A stretch of DNA of 64,000 nt, taken from NCBI GenBank assembly GCA_012845835.1, contig JABAKD010000015.1:11933845-11997844 (forward strand), in the 5' to 3' direction. The translations under genes and the position numbers were made by a program. The notes under the pieces are model-generated. The model was not told the origin of the DNA and searched no databases. It saw nothing but the letters and a program-made list of their open reading frames with translations. Shown here piece after piece: positions 53,302-63,830 of this stretch; position 1 is the stretch's first letter; every line of letters begins with the position of its first letter. Source of the stretch: Undaria pinnatifida (lineage: Eukaryota; Sar; Phaeophyceae; Laminariales; Alariaceae).

Positions 53302-56300
53302 GTGAGACAGGTGCATAACAATCCGGAGAGAAAACAACCCAGAGGGAAAACAATGACGGGAAACATTGAAGAGTGTGATGATTATGACGATTACGATACG
53401 GAGTCGGTCGCACAAAACAAACCCAAACTGCTGGACTATGGACATGACCACAAAGTTTCCTTACGTGGCTGTTACGACAGACGCGCTGCCAACACCACTG
53501 GAGCGGCGGCGCGATCACACTACGAATGCTGCTGTAGAGGATGTTCACCGTTTATTTTGGTCGGTGCACTTGATGGGTCACAAAGGATTAAACTTGTTAG
53601 CAACACCTCTGCCACTCATAGGGCATGTTCAAGCCCTAGTCACCCCTCGGCAAACATCTTGAATCAAACATCGTGCACGACAGTCTATTAGCTTCGCTGG
53701 CGAAGCCGTGCTGAAGGCACTATTAATACCACATACTCTGAGATGTTGGCACAGCCGACATTGCAACACTGCTGTAGAAGACTGGTCAATTAACAACTTG
53801 CTACAATATCTTGAGATGAAGTACGTATAGGTACATGTAGACTATACAGGCAGACAGAGTGTTGGTATTCAGCTGCCACCATTATTATGTTGATACTACA
53901 GTAATTTGATGTTGATGTTGATGTGCACTCCGACAAGATAGATCCATGGGAGCCATATCTTCGAAAAATAGTACTCCGGAGTACATCTGTAAAAGCGAGG
54001 GACCGGTCGGTGTATCACGCAGCTTGAAAAATTGAGTATCGACCCTTATCGCACTCATAGAGACGCCTTCATTATATGGTTTTACAAATTAAGATCCTTG
54101 CTTGTCTTTGTTCATCGATCGGTGTTGTTGTACCTGAGTTCCTAGACTAGACTGTAGGGTTGACAATGAGCAGCACCTCTGGCTCCCAGAGACAAGTTCA
54201 AGACCCCCTTTTCCTTTGCAAACATCTTACACGACAGCTTGCAAACGTCAAACTTCGCAGAGGAAGCTGTGCTGCAGGCACACCACACACACACTACTCC
54301 GCGTTAGAAGGTGCCTGGTACTCAATACCCATCTGGCATACACAACCCAAAAATACCACTCTGCATTGACTGGTCGACATTTGCACACGACAACCGCGAA
54401 GGCGACGCAGTGCAGTACCCACATACCGCCGCCTCATCGCAGCAACTGCAACTGTTTCTTACCCCAAAGTCAACGGCGATTCCCACGAGTATCTGGTATA
54501 TTACATCCTTCTTGCCGTGCAGTACGCTTCCCCCTGCCTCTCATTTCCCGGTAGACAATGTGGACCAATGTTGTGATACTTATTCGCTGTTTTTCTTTTT
54601 CGCGGGAGCGCATCGAGAGGCGCTCAAAGGAGCACCAGGCACAGCACTTCTGTACGTCTGTACAGTAGAATTTCTACCGGCATGTAAACCTTGGGCATCT
54701 TAATGGTAATACTTGGTGTACACGCGATTAAGGAATGATATACCGCAGCCTTGGGTGCCGTTGCCTCTGAGTATGGGTGTGCTACTGCGGTGCACATATC
54801 GTTTCGTGCTTGTTTTTTCTTCCATCGCCATGCTTTCTTACCCCCTCTTCTTGGTCTTTCTTAGCCTTTAGATTGAGCACGGGCTGTAGCGTGAGATATT
54901 CGAGCGCTGTTTGGAGACATGTGCTTGGAGTGTGCTTGAAACGTGCTTGAAGTGTGCTTGAAGTGTGCTTGAAGTGTGCTTGAAGTGTGCTTGAAACGTG
55001 CTTGAAGTGTGCTTGAAGTGTGCTACGATGAGGGTCGCACTTTGTGTGTGTTTTCTTGGAAGCGACACACTGCTCTCCTCAGTCGGGGGGTTAAAGCAGA
55101 CTCAACATCGTTGAAATTCCTCCTGTGCTTTGCAGTATTAGAGGTGAGGTATGCGTAATGGTACCCATTCATAGACCATGTAATTGTTCATCTGATTGCC
55201 CTTTGGTTCTTGTCAAAGTCAGTGTTTTGGTAAAGTACTGTGGATAAGGTATCGGGTAGGGTGGGTAGGAGCCTCCCAAAAAAATCGGTGATACCCCCGC
55301 CGTAGAATGCGTTCAATGAGACATATTGTTGACATACCAGGTGTTATTGACACATTATTCAACTCCCACATATAGGAGTATCTACAGTAAACACAGCGTG
55401 GACTCTGCTGTAAGAGAGAGGCGTAAAGCGAACAACGCAGGCAGGGCCCGCCTCTTGGTGGCACCGTTGTGGTTGCTCTGGAATTCGACCGTGATACAAG
55501 CTCACGTGGGACATAGTCTGCAACAAGTTCCGTGTGTTTGATCGACATGATGGGGGAGGGGGCCGAAGCGGTCATCGACGGGGATGGGGCATCATGAACG
55601 GCACTGCATAGTCTAGTCTAATGGGACATTCGTACCCCGCTGTCGGTATGTTTGCCATCTGATACGGCGCAACATGAGCTTTAAGGTCAATCACTCATCG
55701 AAATTCTCTCACGTGGGAAAAGCAGAAAACCAATGGAAACCACAAAGGGAAGCGTATGCCCGAACTTTACCTTCTTTCTGTACGTGCCTTTTGCACTTCC
55801 GGCTTGGTATCTATATATTCCACCTGAACCCCTACCCACCCTTCCTTCGCGTTATGGTAATCTACTTTCTAGTCTTAAAAGCTCAAGACGTTCGTTATGT
55901 TGGTTTGAAATGGGGGGTGGGGCCCAAGCGGCTGTCGAATCTAATAAAATATGTACTTCCGTTCGTCTGTTAATTGATAGGGGATGGGACCGAAGCGGCC
56001 ATCGACAGGCTCCATGTCGGCGCGCGCGACGGCGAACCTGATGCTCGAGGCCAAGAACACAAGGAAGAGAGCAGAGGCGGACGTCCACCTCTTGGCCAAT
56101 CGCCTCGCACATCTTCAAGCAGAGGAGGAGAAAGCTAGAAGAAAAACAGAGGAAACAAAAATCGTGAGGAACGACATCTGTTGGTTTTTGACGCTCCCCT
56201 CGCCGACAATATGACACACTTCTTGTGTATGTTGAGGGTTCAAATAAATTGTTTCCCGTCGGGTCGCTCACACCTCTGTGGAAACCCCGTGATTTTTTTC

Positions 56301-59300
56301 GTTCCGAAATCCGAGGGAAATTGAGCCTGATACTCATCTCCCCGACAAAGTGCCCACACTGTCAACGTATTCTTGCCATACTTCGGGAAAAAAAAGCAAA
56401 ATCCTCCTAGAGGGCAAGTTTTCTAAAACAACGTGTGATTGAAATAAAATCGGGGACGCTGGGTTTCGACCCCCGGGTTTTGCCGTCACATGACGCCCCG
56501 TCACGACGGGTTTCCGTGTGCTTGCAGTCACGGGTGTAAACGGCCGACCACAACCATATGTTTGCTCTGAAAGGCTTTCTTCTTGCAACGGTCCAGGGCC
56601 ACACGAGCGCGTGGCCAAGTTGCTGAGCTCCGTTTTTTAGCAAAATACGCCGGCATCAATCTGAAAATGTTCGTACCTGTTCGAAGTGGCAGGGCGATGA
56701 GCCAACATGGCAGGGATGTCCGTGTCAGGTCGTGCATTACAGGATTCCCACAGGATAGAGACAAGACCGAGTGGACACTTGAGCCACATCAGTCTTTACC
56801 GTAGGCTTGATAACGAAGTACCGAACAATGACGTGGCAGAGGGTTACTTCATCGTAGGATCATTATGCTGTTACGGTCTTGTCCGGTGATACTCGTGCCC
56901 TCCGTGCGTGTTTTCGTGCAGCGCGCAGCGGAGATCAAGCGGCTGAAACAGCAGAACCAAGACCTCGCACGAGCACGGGAGACGAGCGCTCGAGCTCACG
57001 GAAAGGACATGAGCGATCACGAGAGGGCCGTCGCAGAGAGAAAAAACAAGCAACAACGGGACTTGCAGGTACGTTCAACGCCTTCGAACAGACACAAGCC
57101 ATCGAGGAAAAAAATGATGAAGCCTTCTCGCGATAACAACGAAGGCCTACATACTCTGTAGGGGACACTGTTGCTTTACAAGGACGCCGCTCTTTTTGCT
57201 GGGGTTCCTAGCTTGTGGAGATTTAGACTTCTCCCATAACCAGATTTGGAGAAGAGCTAAAGCTGCTGCCGGATGAGCAGTCCCATCGCCTAGGTAAACA
57301 ACGAAAATAATGTCTGCCATGTCCGACTAATGTGCAGGGAGCATGGGCTGCAGTGTCAATCACCAAAAAACATTCCAAGAAATAAGAAGCAATGCAAGGG
57401 AAACCAAAAACAGACAGGAAGGTAACGGAAACCTAGAACCTAGACTAGCCCCAAAGGTCATCGTGGCGCGAAAAAAAGGTTGAGCGATTTCGAACCCGTA
57501 AAAAGAGGGAGGTGATCGCGCCCAATCTAATGTTCCTTATGGGTATAGGTTACAGCTCACGACGTATTTGTTTTCCTTCTGGTGCTCTTCGGTCGAGGGC
57601 CTGTGTACCGCACGCCTCAACCCCTTTAGAGCCCCCAAATCCCTCCCTATTCTAAATTCAAGTAAAGTTGTCCCCCCAAAAAAGGGTTTCCAGCTGTAAA
57701 AGCGTTAACCCGTCATGACCCAAAAACCGACTTTCAAAAAAAAAAAAAAGGTGCAACCGAGATGAGCGATCCCATGGCATAATTGAATGGGTATTGTAAG
57801 CATATCGCGAAATAAGAATGGATGGTATTTTCGGCGATTTTGGGGCTAAGGAGCCCGGTTAGTTTTAAGAACGAACGTCTCCGCCAAAACCGATTTGGAG
57901 AGCATTGAAAATTGATCCGAGAAGAGCAATCACAAGGCATGATGTGATAAGTAGAGCATATCGCGACAAAAAAAATCGCAAAATTCTGACCATTTTGGGT
58001 CAAGGTGCCTCGTCATTCTGAAAACCATTTCAGCCAAAAGCGCTCTAGCTCTATCGTAGTGTGCGTGAGAAAATGCCTCCAAAGGCCCAAAAGGGGTAAG
58101 AGGCATTAAGGACTGCACTCACGGTTTGGGGTCAAATTTGTTGGAGTTAGAGTCAGCCGTAAAGCGGTTGAGTTGCGTCGCGTGCCAGTACTGTCATGCC
58201 GACATGGCCGTCTCCTCGGTGGTTTGCAATGGACCGAGGCTTACCTGGAGAAGCGACGAAGGACGTGCTGAATAACAACGACATCTGTTCTTTCATCGTG
58301 CCGATATTTCCGTTCGACGCTTGAAGTCGACCGCTAGACCAGCCTTGAGCAAAAAGGAAAGACATGCTTTATAACGACGAATATGATTTATAAAGACATG
58401 CTCGTGTCGATATGACCGTCTGTTTGGCGCTTGCAGTCGACCAAGGCCAACCTGGAGAAGCAAAGGAAGACTAACGCCAAGACCGCCCGAGAGCAGCGCC
58501 AGGCCTTGCAGATGACCTATCAGGTGCAAATATGTCGGTCGACTACCGTCTAGCTACCGTCTAGCTCTCTGGCGTCAAGGCCTCTCGAGACTGAACATGC
58601 TGTTTTATTTGTGGGGAGGCCCTTGATAGCTGTACGGAGGGACTATTTTTGCCCTATCAAGGTATTTTTAGACCTAATATGCCGTTTTCAGTGCGGGTAG
58701 GTGCTTGACGGCCGTCCGGACGGTCTAGGTTTAGCCCGTCGAATCCTTTTTTGATGTACAATACTAACGTTAACGTGGGGAAGTCCTTGACGGCTGTCCG
58801 GACGGTCTACTTGTGGCCAGTCAAGGTCTCTTTACTATAGTTGTTGTGCCGGTTTTAGTGTGAGTAGGTCCTTTGCGGCTGTCTGGACGGTCTAGGTTTA
58901 GCGGTCTGGTTTTGCCCCATCAAGGTCTCTCTATGACACTTGGTGTGCCGATTTTATTGTGAGTAGGTCATTTACGGCTGTCCGGACGGTCTAGGTTTAG
59001 CCCATCAAAGCCTTTTCAGGTGTACTATGATATTCTTAGTACGGGGGGGGGTCCTTGACGGCCGTCCAGACGGTCGATTTTTGGCCCGTCAAGGCTTCTT
59101 TGTACACTTTATGCTAGCTAAATTATGGAAGTTTTCTTGACGGCTGTTGGTCTTGACGGCCGTCAAGGCCTCCTTAGATTTGACACATAATTCCAGTGTC
59201 AGTATGGGGGGGTTACTTTACACCTGCCCGTCAAGGGGAAACATTTCCGCCAGCTTTGATCAAAAGAGCACGCTCGACGGGCTTTGATCAGGATAGTACG

Positions 59301-62300
59301 CTCGACGGGCCCTCGATACGTCTACACGTGCGCCTTGTGTGTCCTTCTTGACTTGACGGTCAGGCCCAGGGACGTCTTGGCCTGTCCGTAGTGCAATGTG
59401 CGTCTCGTGTGTCCGTTTGACTCGTCTGTCAAGCTCAGCGACGTCTTGGCTTGTCCGTAGTGCAATATGTTGTTTAGAAGTCAGGAGCGCGAACGTCAGA
59501 TTCCAGGTTCGATCGTTGGGCCATCATTGGGTCCACACCGAGTACTCTCGTCTGTGTCGTGTGCTACTTCTGTGCCCAGGGGCTACTCGCTAAAACAACC
59601 TTAAGGCCACGGGGGATCGCACAGGAATATTTTGAGTAAGGAGCTCGTATGGAGGCATTTCGCGTACACATAAAACCACTTGAGAATAGATTACGGCATC
59701 TGCAAACAAGATCCGTATTTCGAAATTTTAGAAAAAATGCAGCAAAGATCCAATAATACAGAGCTTTTCAGGTGCTCTTAATCCTTTTTTGGACTCCATA
59801 ACTAGCCACCCCTTTTTCGAGTGTCCCTCTCCTCTTTTCCTATGCCCTTAAACCCCACATATCACAGAGTTATAGCATCCGCCTGGTGAGCAGCAAGCTT
59901 TTGGTGAAAACCGTGTTTTCATCGGCGATGTACCTATTCATTGTATTAAGCTCCCGCGCGTGAATTGAAATATTTCAGCGATTTCGGTAGCTTTTTTTGG
60001 TGTTTCTGCTCGCAAGTTAGAACTTACGAAAACACCTCGTGAGTCACTTCTGGCTGCCCAACGACTGCTGGCTGGCGCACCCCACGTTGTCATACACCCC
60101 ACCAGAAGCGTCCCTCAATTTTGCGGGCCGTAGTTGCTGGTGAGGAGCTGTAGCTGCCCGCTAGTAAAGTGCATACGATCTGTTGGGGGTGGTTTCTGTC
60201 TCGTTTTGTGTACCCCAATTTTTGACCACTGCAGTGCCTCGTAAGTCGAATTGTGGATCTCTGCTGAGAACCAGAAGGACGCCGATCTGAAGAGACTCAC
60301 AGCACCTGTGCCCTTTTTTTCATGGGTTTCCGGGTCCCTGTTCCACGACCAGCCGAAGCTCTAAGCGCAGCGTGTTAACCTAGCCATGTGTGTTTGTTCC
60401 GATAAAACATCTAGATATTAGACTTACCGGAAAACCGGGAACCAGGGGACGCTTGGGTCCCCCCGTGGCCCTACGGTGCTTGCGACTTTTACCAAATTTA
60501 TCTTGGGTTGGAAAAAAAAAGGAAGCCGTCGAAAAACATTTAATCCTGATTGGGTGTTTCTCAAATGTTGTGGTGAAGTTCGTTGGCTAGTTGGGTTGGA
60601 GTCATCCCGACCAACCCAACCCAGGACATAGTTTGAAGGCTGAGGGCCGAAAAAAAAATCATTTTGGACGTTTTTCAGCTATTTTTTCTTGGATTAGACT
60701 GGCCATGGGTTAGTATGGCTTTCGTCGGTTTCATACTACAGTAGTATTACTCTATGTTTCTCTACCCAACTAAATTGGTTGCCCGCAAACACCCTATCGC
60801 AGGACCAACGATGTCTGGACACCATTCACGAATGATGGATGTTGCAATTAAAATTAAAGTTGAAGTTGAAGTTGAAGTTGAATATGAAGTTGAAGTTTAA
60901 GTTTAATTTGAAGGTGAAGGTGAAGGTGAAGGTGAAGTTGATGTGCATAGCGCATTGTGACGCATGCTACAGTGAGTGGAGGTGCACCGTCTTTCCTGGG
61001 GCTCGTTGCGTGATGAACTTTATCGCACCTCACCCTAAAAGTGACTTATTAATAGAGTAAACTAAGAGTGCCTTTGCGATCAACATGACCCACGGGCTAG
61101 GTATACAAGAATCGAAATTTGTTAAAAAAAAATGCGGCATTCCAACGACGATTTTGGGCTGAGGAGCCCCGTCGTTCAGCGAGTGTTTTTGCCAAAAAGG
61201 GCTACCTATATCGTAGCACCAGCCTTGTTGCCCGTCTTGTTGGATGACCACACACTAATAATGAGTGCCAGGTGTGACGTGCGATATCTGCATCCGGTGC
61301 AGGAGCTACACGCGCAAACGAAAGATTCCAGGTTCGATCCTTCGATTCATTTCATTAATACTTACTATTTTTGATGTGCGGTATGAGGCTCAACATCAAG
61401 CACCCATAAACACTCCCAGGAATAGGAAGAACAGCCAGCAACATCGGAATTCACGCCACTGTTGATAACTGGTTTGTGCCGTGCAATGGCACAACGGTAG
61501 TACTACTATTAAAAAAATACTAGTATTACTAGTAGTATCACTAGTATAATTAATAGTAGTATACTAATAGTTGTATTAATAGGAGTATTAATAGTAGTAC
61601 ATTAGTAGTAGTACTAATAGTAGTATACTAATAATAGTATTAATACGGCAGAGGTGCACCGTTGTTGTTCTAGGTTCTAGAAGCTTCTGACATGATAAAC
61701 TACTCCACACCCTACCCAAAAACCGATCTCGATAAAAATCGAACTGCAACCCGATGATTACTCTATAATCTCATGGCCCAGGTATAGCAAAAATGTTACT
61801 GTACCGCGAAAAAATGTCGAAATTTGGACGATTTGGGCTAGGGTGGCTTAAGGAGAGGGGCCCGTCATCCAGAACATGTTTCGGCCAAAAAGTGCTTTTG
61901 GTACCTTTATCAGTGCTATTATTAATAGTACCTTAATCAGTGCTATTAGTACCTTTGTCAGTGCTATTAGTACCTTTGTCAGTCAGTGCTATTAGCACCT
62001 TTATCAGTGCTATTAGTACCTTTATCAGTGCTATTAGCACCTTTATCAGTGCTATTAGCACCTTCATCAGTGATATTAGTACCTTTATCAGTGCTATTAG
62101 CACCTTTGTCAGTGCTATTAGCACCTTTATCAGTGCTATTAGTGCCTTTATCAGTGCTATTAGCACCTTTATCAGTGCTATTAGTACCTTTATCAGTGCT
62201 ATTGTTACCTTTATCAGTGCTATTAGCACCTTCATCAGTGCTGGTAGCACCTTAATCAGTGCTGGTCGTACCTTTATCAGTGCTATTAGCACCTTTATCG

Positions 62301-62779
62301 TAGCCCTTGTCTAATGTTCGCATGTCTGCATGTGGTGCAGAACCTACATTCGCGAGCAACGGAGTACAGCTCCGATCGTTCGATTATAGTACTGTAGACG
62401 ACACCAAGTAAGAAACACGGTGGTACCATGAAAGGCCCAATGATATTCTCACGAATATAACAACCCTGGAGCCGTTGTGCTGAAGCTACGGTAGTATAGA
62501 CCGCGCCCTCTAGCCAATAATAAACTCGGCCCGGGATGGTAGTCCCGGTTGTCACGACATTTTAAATAGGTTTCTTGTACTGTATTTGTGTGTGTCGTGT
62601 GGTATCTATGTGCGGCGCAGGAACTACGAGCGCGAACGGCGGCTGAGAACAGGCAGAGAACGGAGGTTGTTCGGAAACAGCGCGAGGCGGCGCGTTTGAA
62701 AAAGGAGGCGGAGCAGAGGGAGAGAGAAGCAAAGCAGCAGGAAGAGCATCGACGTCGCATCTCCATCGAGAAACAGAAG
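53221..62779 (+). CDS. Acidic/coiled-coil protein, 5 exons seen, 3' end not found
   Basis: Proposed exons: 53221-53301, 55981-56163, 56922-57068, 58437-58523, 62621-62779, all in phase 0 with GT-AG introns (219 codons). The protein starts with an acidic segment (MIEPEVTGSGVEDGAEDDDE). Almost continuous Lys/Arg/Glu/Gln/Ala-rich helix follows, e.g. LKQQNQDLARARETSARAHG and RLKKEAEQREREAKQQEEHR, typical of a long coiled coil. No catalytic motif is visible and I cannot name a family. The start could instead be ATG 53134, in frame, which would add a hydrophobic stretch. The first intron is least certain, since its exons are joined only by phase and splice signals. The gene diverges from the oxidoreductase gene. 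The last exon found ends in a good donor, so at least one more exon is expected, probably beyond the window. Confidence 0.6.
54008..54080 (-). repeat. ~80-bp dispersed repeat, reverse copy
   Basis: GTGTATCACGCAGCTTGAAA, ATTGAGTATCGACCCTTATC and GCACTCATAGAGACGCC. Confidence 0.6.
54925..55025 (+). repeat. 11-bp minisatellite (GTGCTTGAAGT)n
   Basis: About nine units, some GTGCTTGAAAC variants. Confidence 0.92.
55545..55950 (+). repeat. Two decayed copies of coiled-coil exon 2 acceptor edge
   Basis: GGGGGAGGGGGCCGAAGCGG TCATCGACGGGG (55553) and GGGGGGTGGGGCCCAAGCGG CTGTCGAATC (55912) parallel GGGGATGGGACCGAAGCGGCCATCGACAGG (55980). GTTCCGTGTGTTTGATCGACATG upstream of the first copy also parallels the true intron end. 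Confidence 0.75.
55981..56163 (+). CDS. Coiled-coil gene, exon 2
   Basis: Reads GMGPKRPSTGSMSARATANL, then helix-forming residues with KTEETK near the end. The acceptor TTGATAG sits behind a pyrimidine tract, and the donor is ATC|GTGAGG. ATG 55984 could be the true start if exon 1 is not part of this gene. Two decayed copies of its 5' edge lie at 55545-55590 and 55908-55950. Confidence 0.65.
56922..57068 (+). CDS. Coiled-coil gene, exon 3
   Basis: Forty-nine codons, RAAEIKRLKQQNQDLARARE through RKNKQQRDLQ, with heptad-like charge spacing. The acceptor is CGTGCAG and the donor CAG|GTACGT. Confidence 0.75.
57617..57708 (-). mobile_element. ~89-bp MITE in coiled-coil intron 3
   Basis: TCAACCCCTTTAGAGCCCCC start, ATTCTAAATTCAAGTAAAGT core, TTTCCAGCTGTAAAAGCGTTAA end. 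Confidence 0.68.
58215..58370 (+). repeat. Two decayed copies of coiled-coil exon 4 acceptor edge
   Basis: TTTGCAATGGACCGAGGCTT ACCTGGAGAAGCGACGAAGGAC (58221) and GACGCTTGAAGTCGACCGCTAGACCAGCCTTGAGCAAAAAGGAAAGAC (58317) parallel GGCGCTTGCAGTCGACCAAGGCCAACCTGGAGAAGCAAAGGAAGAC (58427). Confidence 0.82.
58437..58523 (+). CDS. Coiled-coil gene, exon 4
   Basis: Twenty-nine codons, STKANLEKQRKTNAKTAREQ then RQALQMTYQ. The acceptor is CTTGCAG and the donor CAG|GTGCAA. Two decayed copies of its 5' half precede it at 58215-58275 and 58318-58370. Confidence 0.72.
58600..59260 (+). repeat. ~100-110 bp tandem array of hairpin units in intron 4
   Basis: About seven degenerate units of GTCCTTGACGGCTGTCCGGACGGTCTAGGTTTAGCCCGTCAAGGC plus an A/T-rich spacer. 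Within a unit CCTTGACGG pairs with CCGTCAAGG, and GTCCGGAC is itself palindromic. Confidence 0.85.
59463..59515 (+). repeat. Decayed copy of coiled-coil exon 5 edge (1 of 3)
   Basis: AGAAGTCAGGAGCGCGAACG TCAGATTCCAGGTTCGATCG resembles the 61296 copy more than the exon itself. Confidence 0.5.
60840..60945 (+). repeat. (AAGTTG / AAGGTG)n repeat
   Basis: Six-base units AAGTTG shifting to AAGGTG in coiled-coil intron 4. Confidence 0.92.
61296..61345 (+). repeat. Decayed copy of coiled-coil exon 5 edge (2 of 3)
   Basis: TCCGGTGCAGGAGCTACACG CGCAAACGAAAG parallels TGCGGCGCAGGAACTACGAGCGCGAACGGCGG, acceptor AG included. Confidence 0.75.
61500..61650 (+). repeat. (AGTAGTATTAAT)n A/T-rich microsatellite
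   Basis: Irregular TAGTAGTA/ATTAATAG units. Confidence 0.9.
61908..62305 (+). repeat. 21-bp minisatellite
   Basis: About 18 units of TCAGTGCTATTAGCACCTTTA. The 21-bp period yields 120-codon seven-residue-repeat frames on both strands, not coding. Confidence 0.92.
62325..62385 (+). repeat. Decayed copy of coiled-coil exon 5 edge (3 of 3)
   Basis: TGCATGTGGTGCAGAACCTA CATTCGCGAGCAACGGAG parallels the exon 5 acceptor and start, AG retained. Confidence 0.75.
62621..62779 (+). CDS. Coiled-coil gene, exon 5
   Basis: Fifty-three codons, ELRARTAAENRQRTEVVRKQ through RRRISIEKQK. The acceptor is GGCGCAG and the donor AAG|GTGTGC. Copies of its 5' edge lie upstream (59463, 61296, 62325) and of its 3' edge downstream (62912-62990). 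The downstream copy carries a +1 shift and a stop, so it is not a normal exon. Confidence 0.75.
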
Positions 62780-62911
62780 GTGTGCCAAAGTGCCAATGAG
62801 AAACACGCATTGCGGCACCATCTCGGTCAAAGAAAAGCTACGAGCAGTGGATTCAGATAGTATCCTAGACTCTATAGGTTTAGTTTTTTTTATTCGTCGT
62901 CTCTACCCACT

Positions 62912-62990
62912 CCTGCAGCAGAGGGAGAGGGAAGAAAAAGCAGCAGGAAAAATAACGACGCCGTATCTCCATAGAACAACTCAAGGTGCC
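62912..62990 (+). repeat. Decayed copy of coiled-coil exon 5 end and donor
   Basis: CAGAGGGAGAGGGAAGAAAA AGCAGCAGGAAAAATAACGACGCCGTATCTCCATAG...CTCAAG|GTGCCG parallels the exon end CAGAGGGAGAGAGAAGCAAAGCAGC...CAGAAG|GTGTGC. A +1 insertion brings in TAA. Confidence 0.88.
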
Positions 62991-63079
62991 GAACGCTGCA
63001 TGAGAATGCACTTTTTTCAGGCTCAATATCTGTCAATATAGACGAGCAAAAACTCAGGGCTGTTCACGGATCAGGTCAA

Positions 63080-63340
63080 AGCTCACGGGTCGGGTCGGGT
63101 CGGGTCGGGTTAGCTGACCCGACCCGACCCGACCCGACCCGCGAGATTTTGAAACCCTCTGATCCGATCCGACCCGGCCCAAGATATTTGAAAACCTCTT
63201 TAGAACCGACCCGACCCGACCCGACCCGGCCTGACCCGACCCGTGATATTTATTTGAAAACCTCCTGACCCGACCCGACCCGACCCTCGAGATTTGAAAG
63301 CCTGTTGACCAAACCCCACCCGACCCGCTACACTCCGAGT
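63080..63340. repeat. (GGGTC)n/(GACCC)n inverted microsatellite
   Basis: GGTCGGGTCGGGTCGGGTTAGC is followed by TGACCCGACCCGACCCG, forming a near-perfect foldback. Four more GACCC blocks then alternate with GAGATTTGAAAACCTC spacers. Confidence 0.9.
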
Positions 63341-63640
63341 GACCCGTGAGGTGCGGGTTTCATGTGGGTCGGGTCGATTGGACTTGTCCTTGGTCCCTCG
63401 CAGTTTTCCCAGGATGTCGTGCTCTCTGTTTTTTCTACCGGCATTCTTTGCAGCTTTTATGCGTCGTGCGCGCGAAAAATGAGAAAGACCGCAACCCACA
63501 AATCCGCACTTAGCCATGCCCGTAGCGCTAGATCCCCGGGTCGACCCGACGAGTGAGCTAGCTATCCACGCAGTCTCCGGCACCGGCAAGCAGCCTAGTT
63601 GAGCCACCTCCGGCAGCAAGCCCACAACTAGGGCGGTGGA
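63341..63640. other. No supported feature
   Basis: Open frames lack splice or domain support. A further exon of the coiled-coil gene could lie here or beyond the window, but I cannot identify one. Confidence 0.4.
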
Positions 63641-63674
63641 TCTGCCAGCGGGGGCTGCGATCCGCGAGGATCCA

Positions 63675-63830
63675 GGGTCTGCTGCTGGCGTTTGCTGCTC
63701 CCATTGCTGCTGCAGCTGCTGCTGCTGGCGCTTGCTGCTCCCATTGCTGCTGCAGCTGCTGCTGCTGCTACAGCTGCTGCTGCAGCTGCAGCTGCCGCTG
63801 CTGCTTCGACGACGGCTGCTGTTGACTTTT
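63675..63830 (+). repeat. CTG/CAG trinucleotide repeat
   Basis: Two near-identical halves of GCTGCTCCCATTGCTGCTGC AGCTGCTGCTGCTGGCG. Alanine- and leucine-rich frames are artefacts unless transcript data show otherwise. Confidence 0.88.

Noticed and set aside
58600-59260. CRISPR-like array
   Set aside because: Regular palindromic units look similar at first, but units are long and degenerate, spacers are related to each other, and the setting is a eukaryotic intron.
61933-62314. ~120-codon repeat-protein frames on both strands
   Set aside because: A 21-bp minisatellite with no stop in its unit; no start context, splice context or family match.
63675-63830. Polyalanine or polyleucine protein
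   Set aside because: Pure CTG/CAG repeat with two near-identical halves; no flanking gene structure visible.
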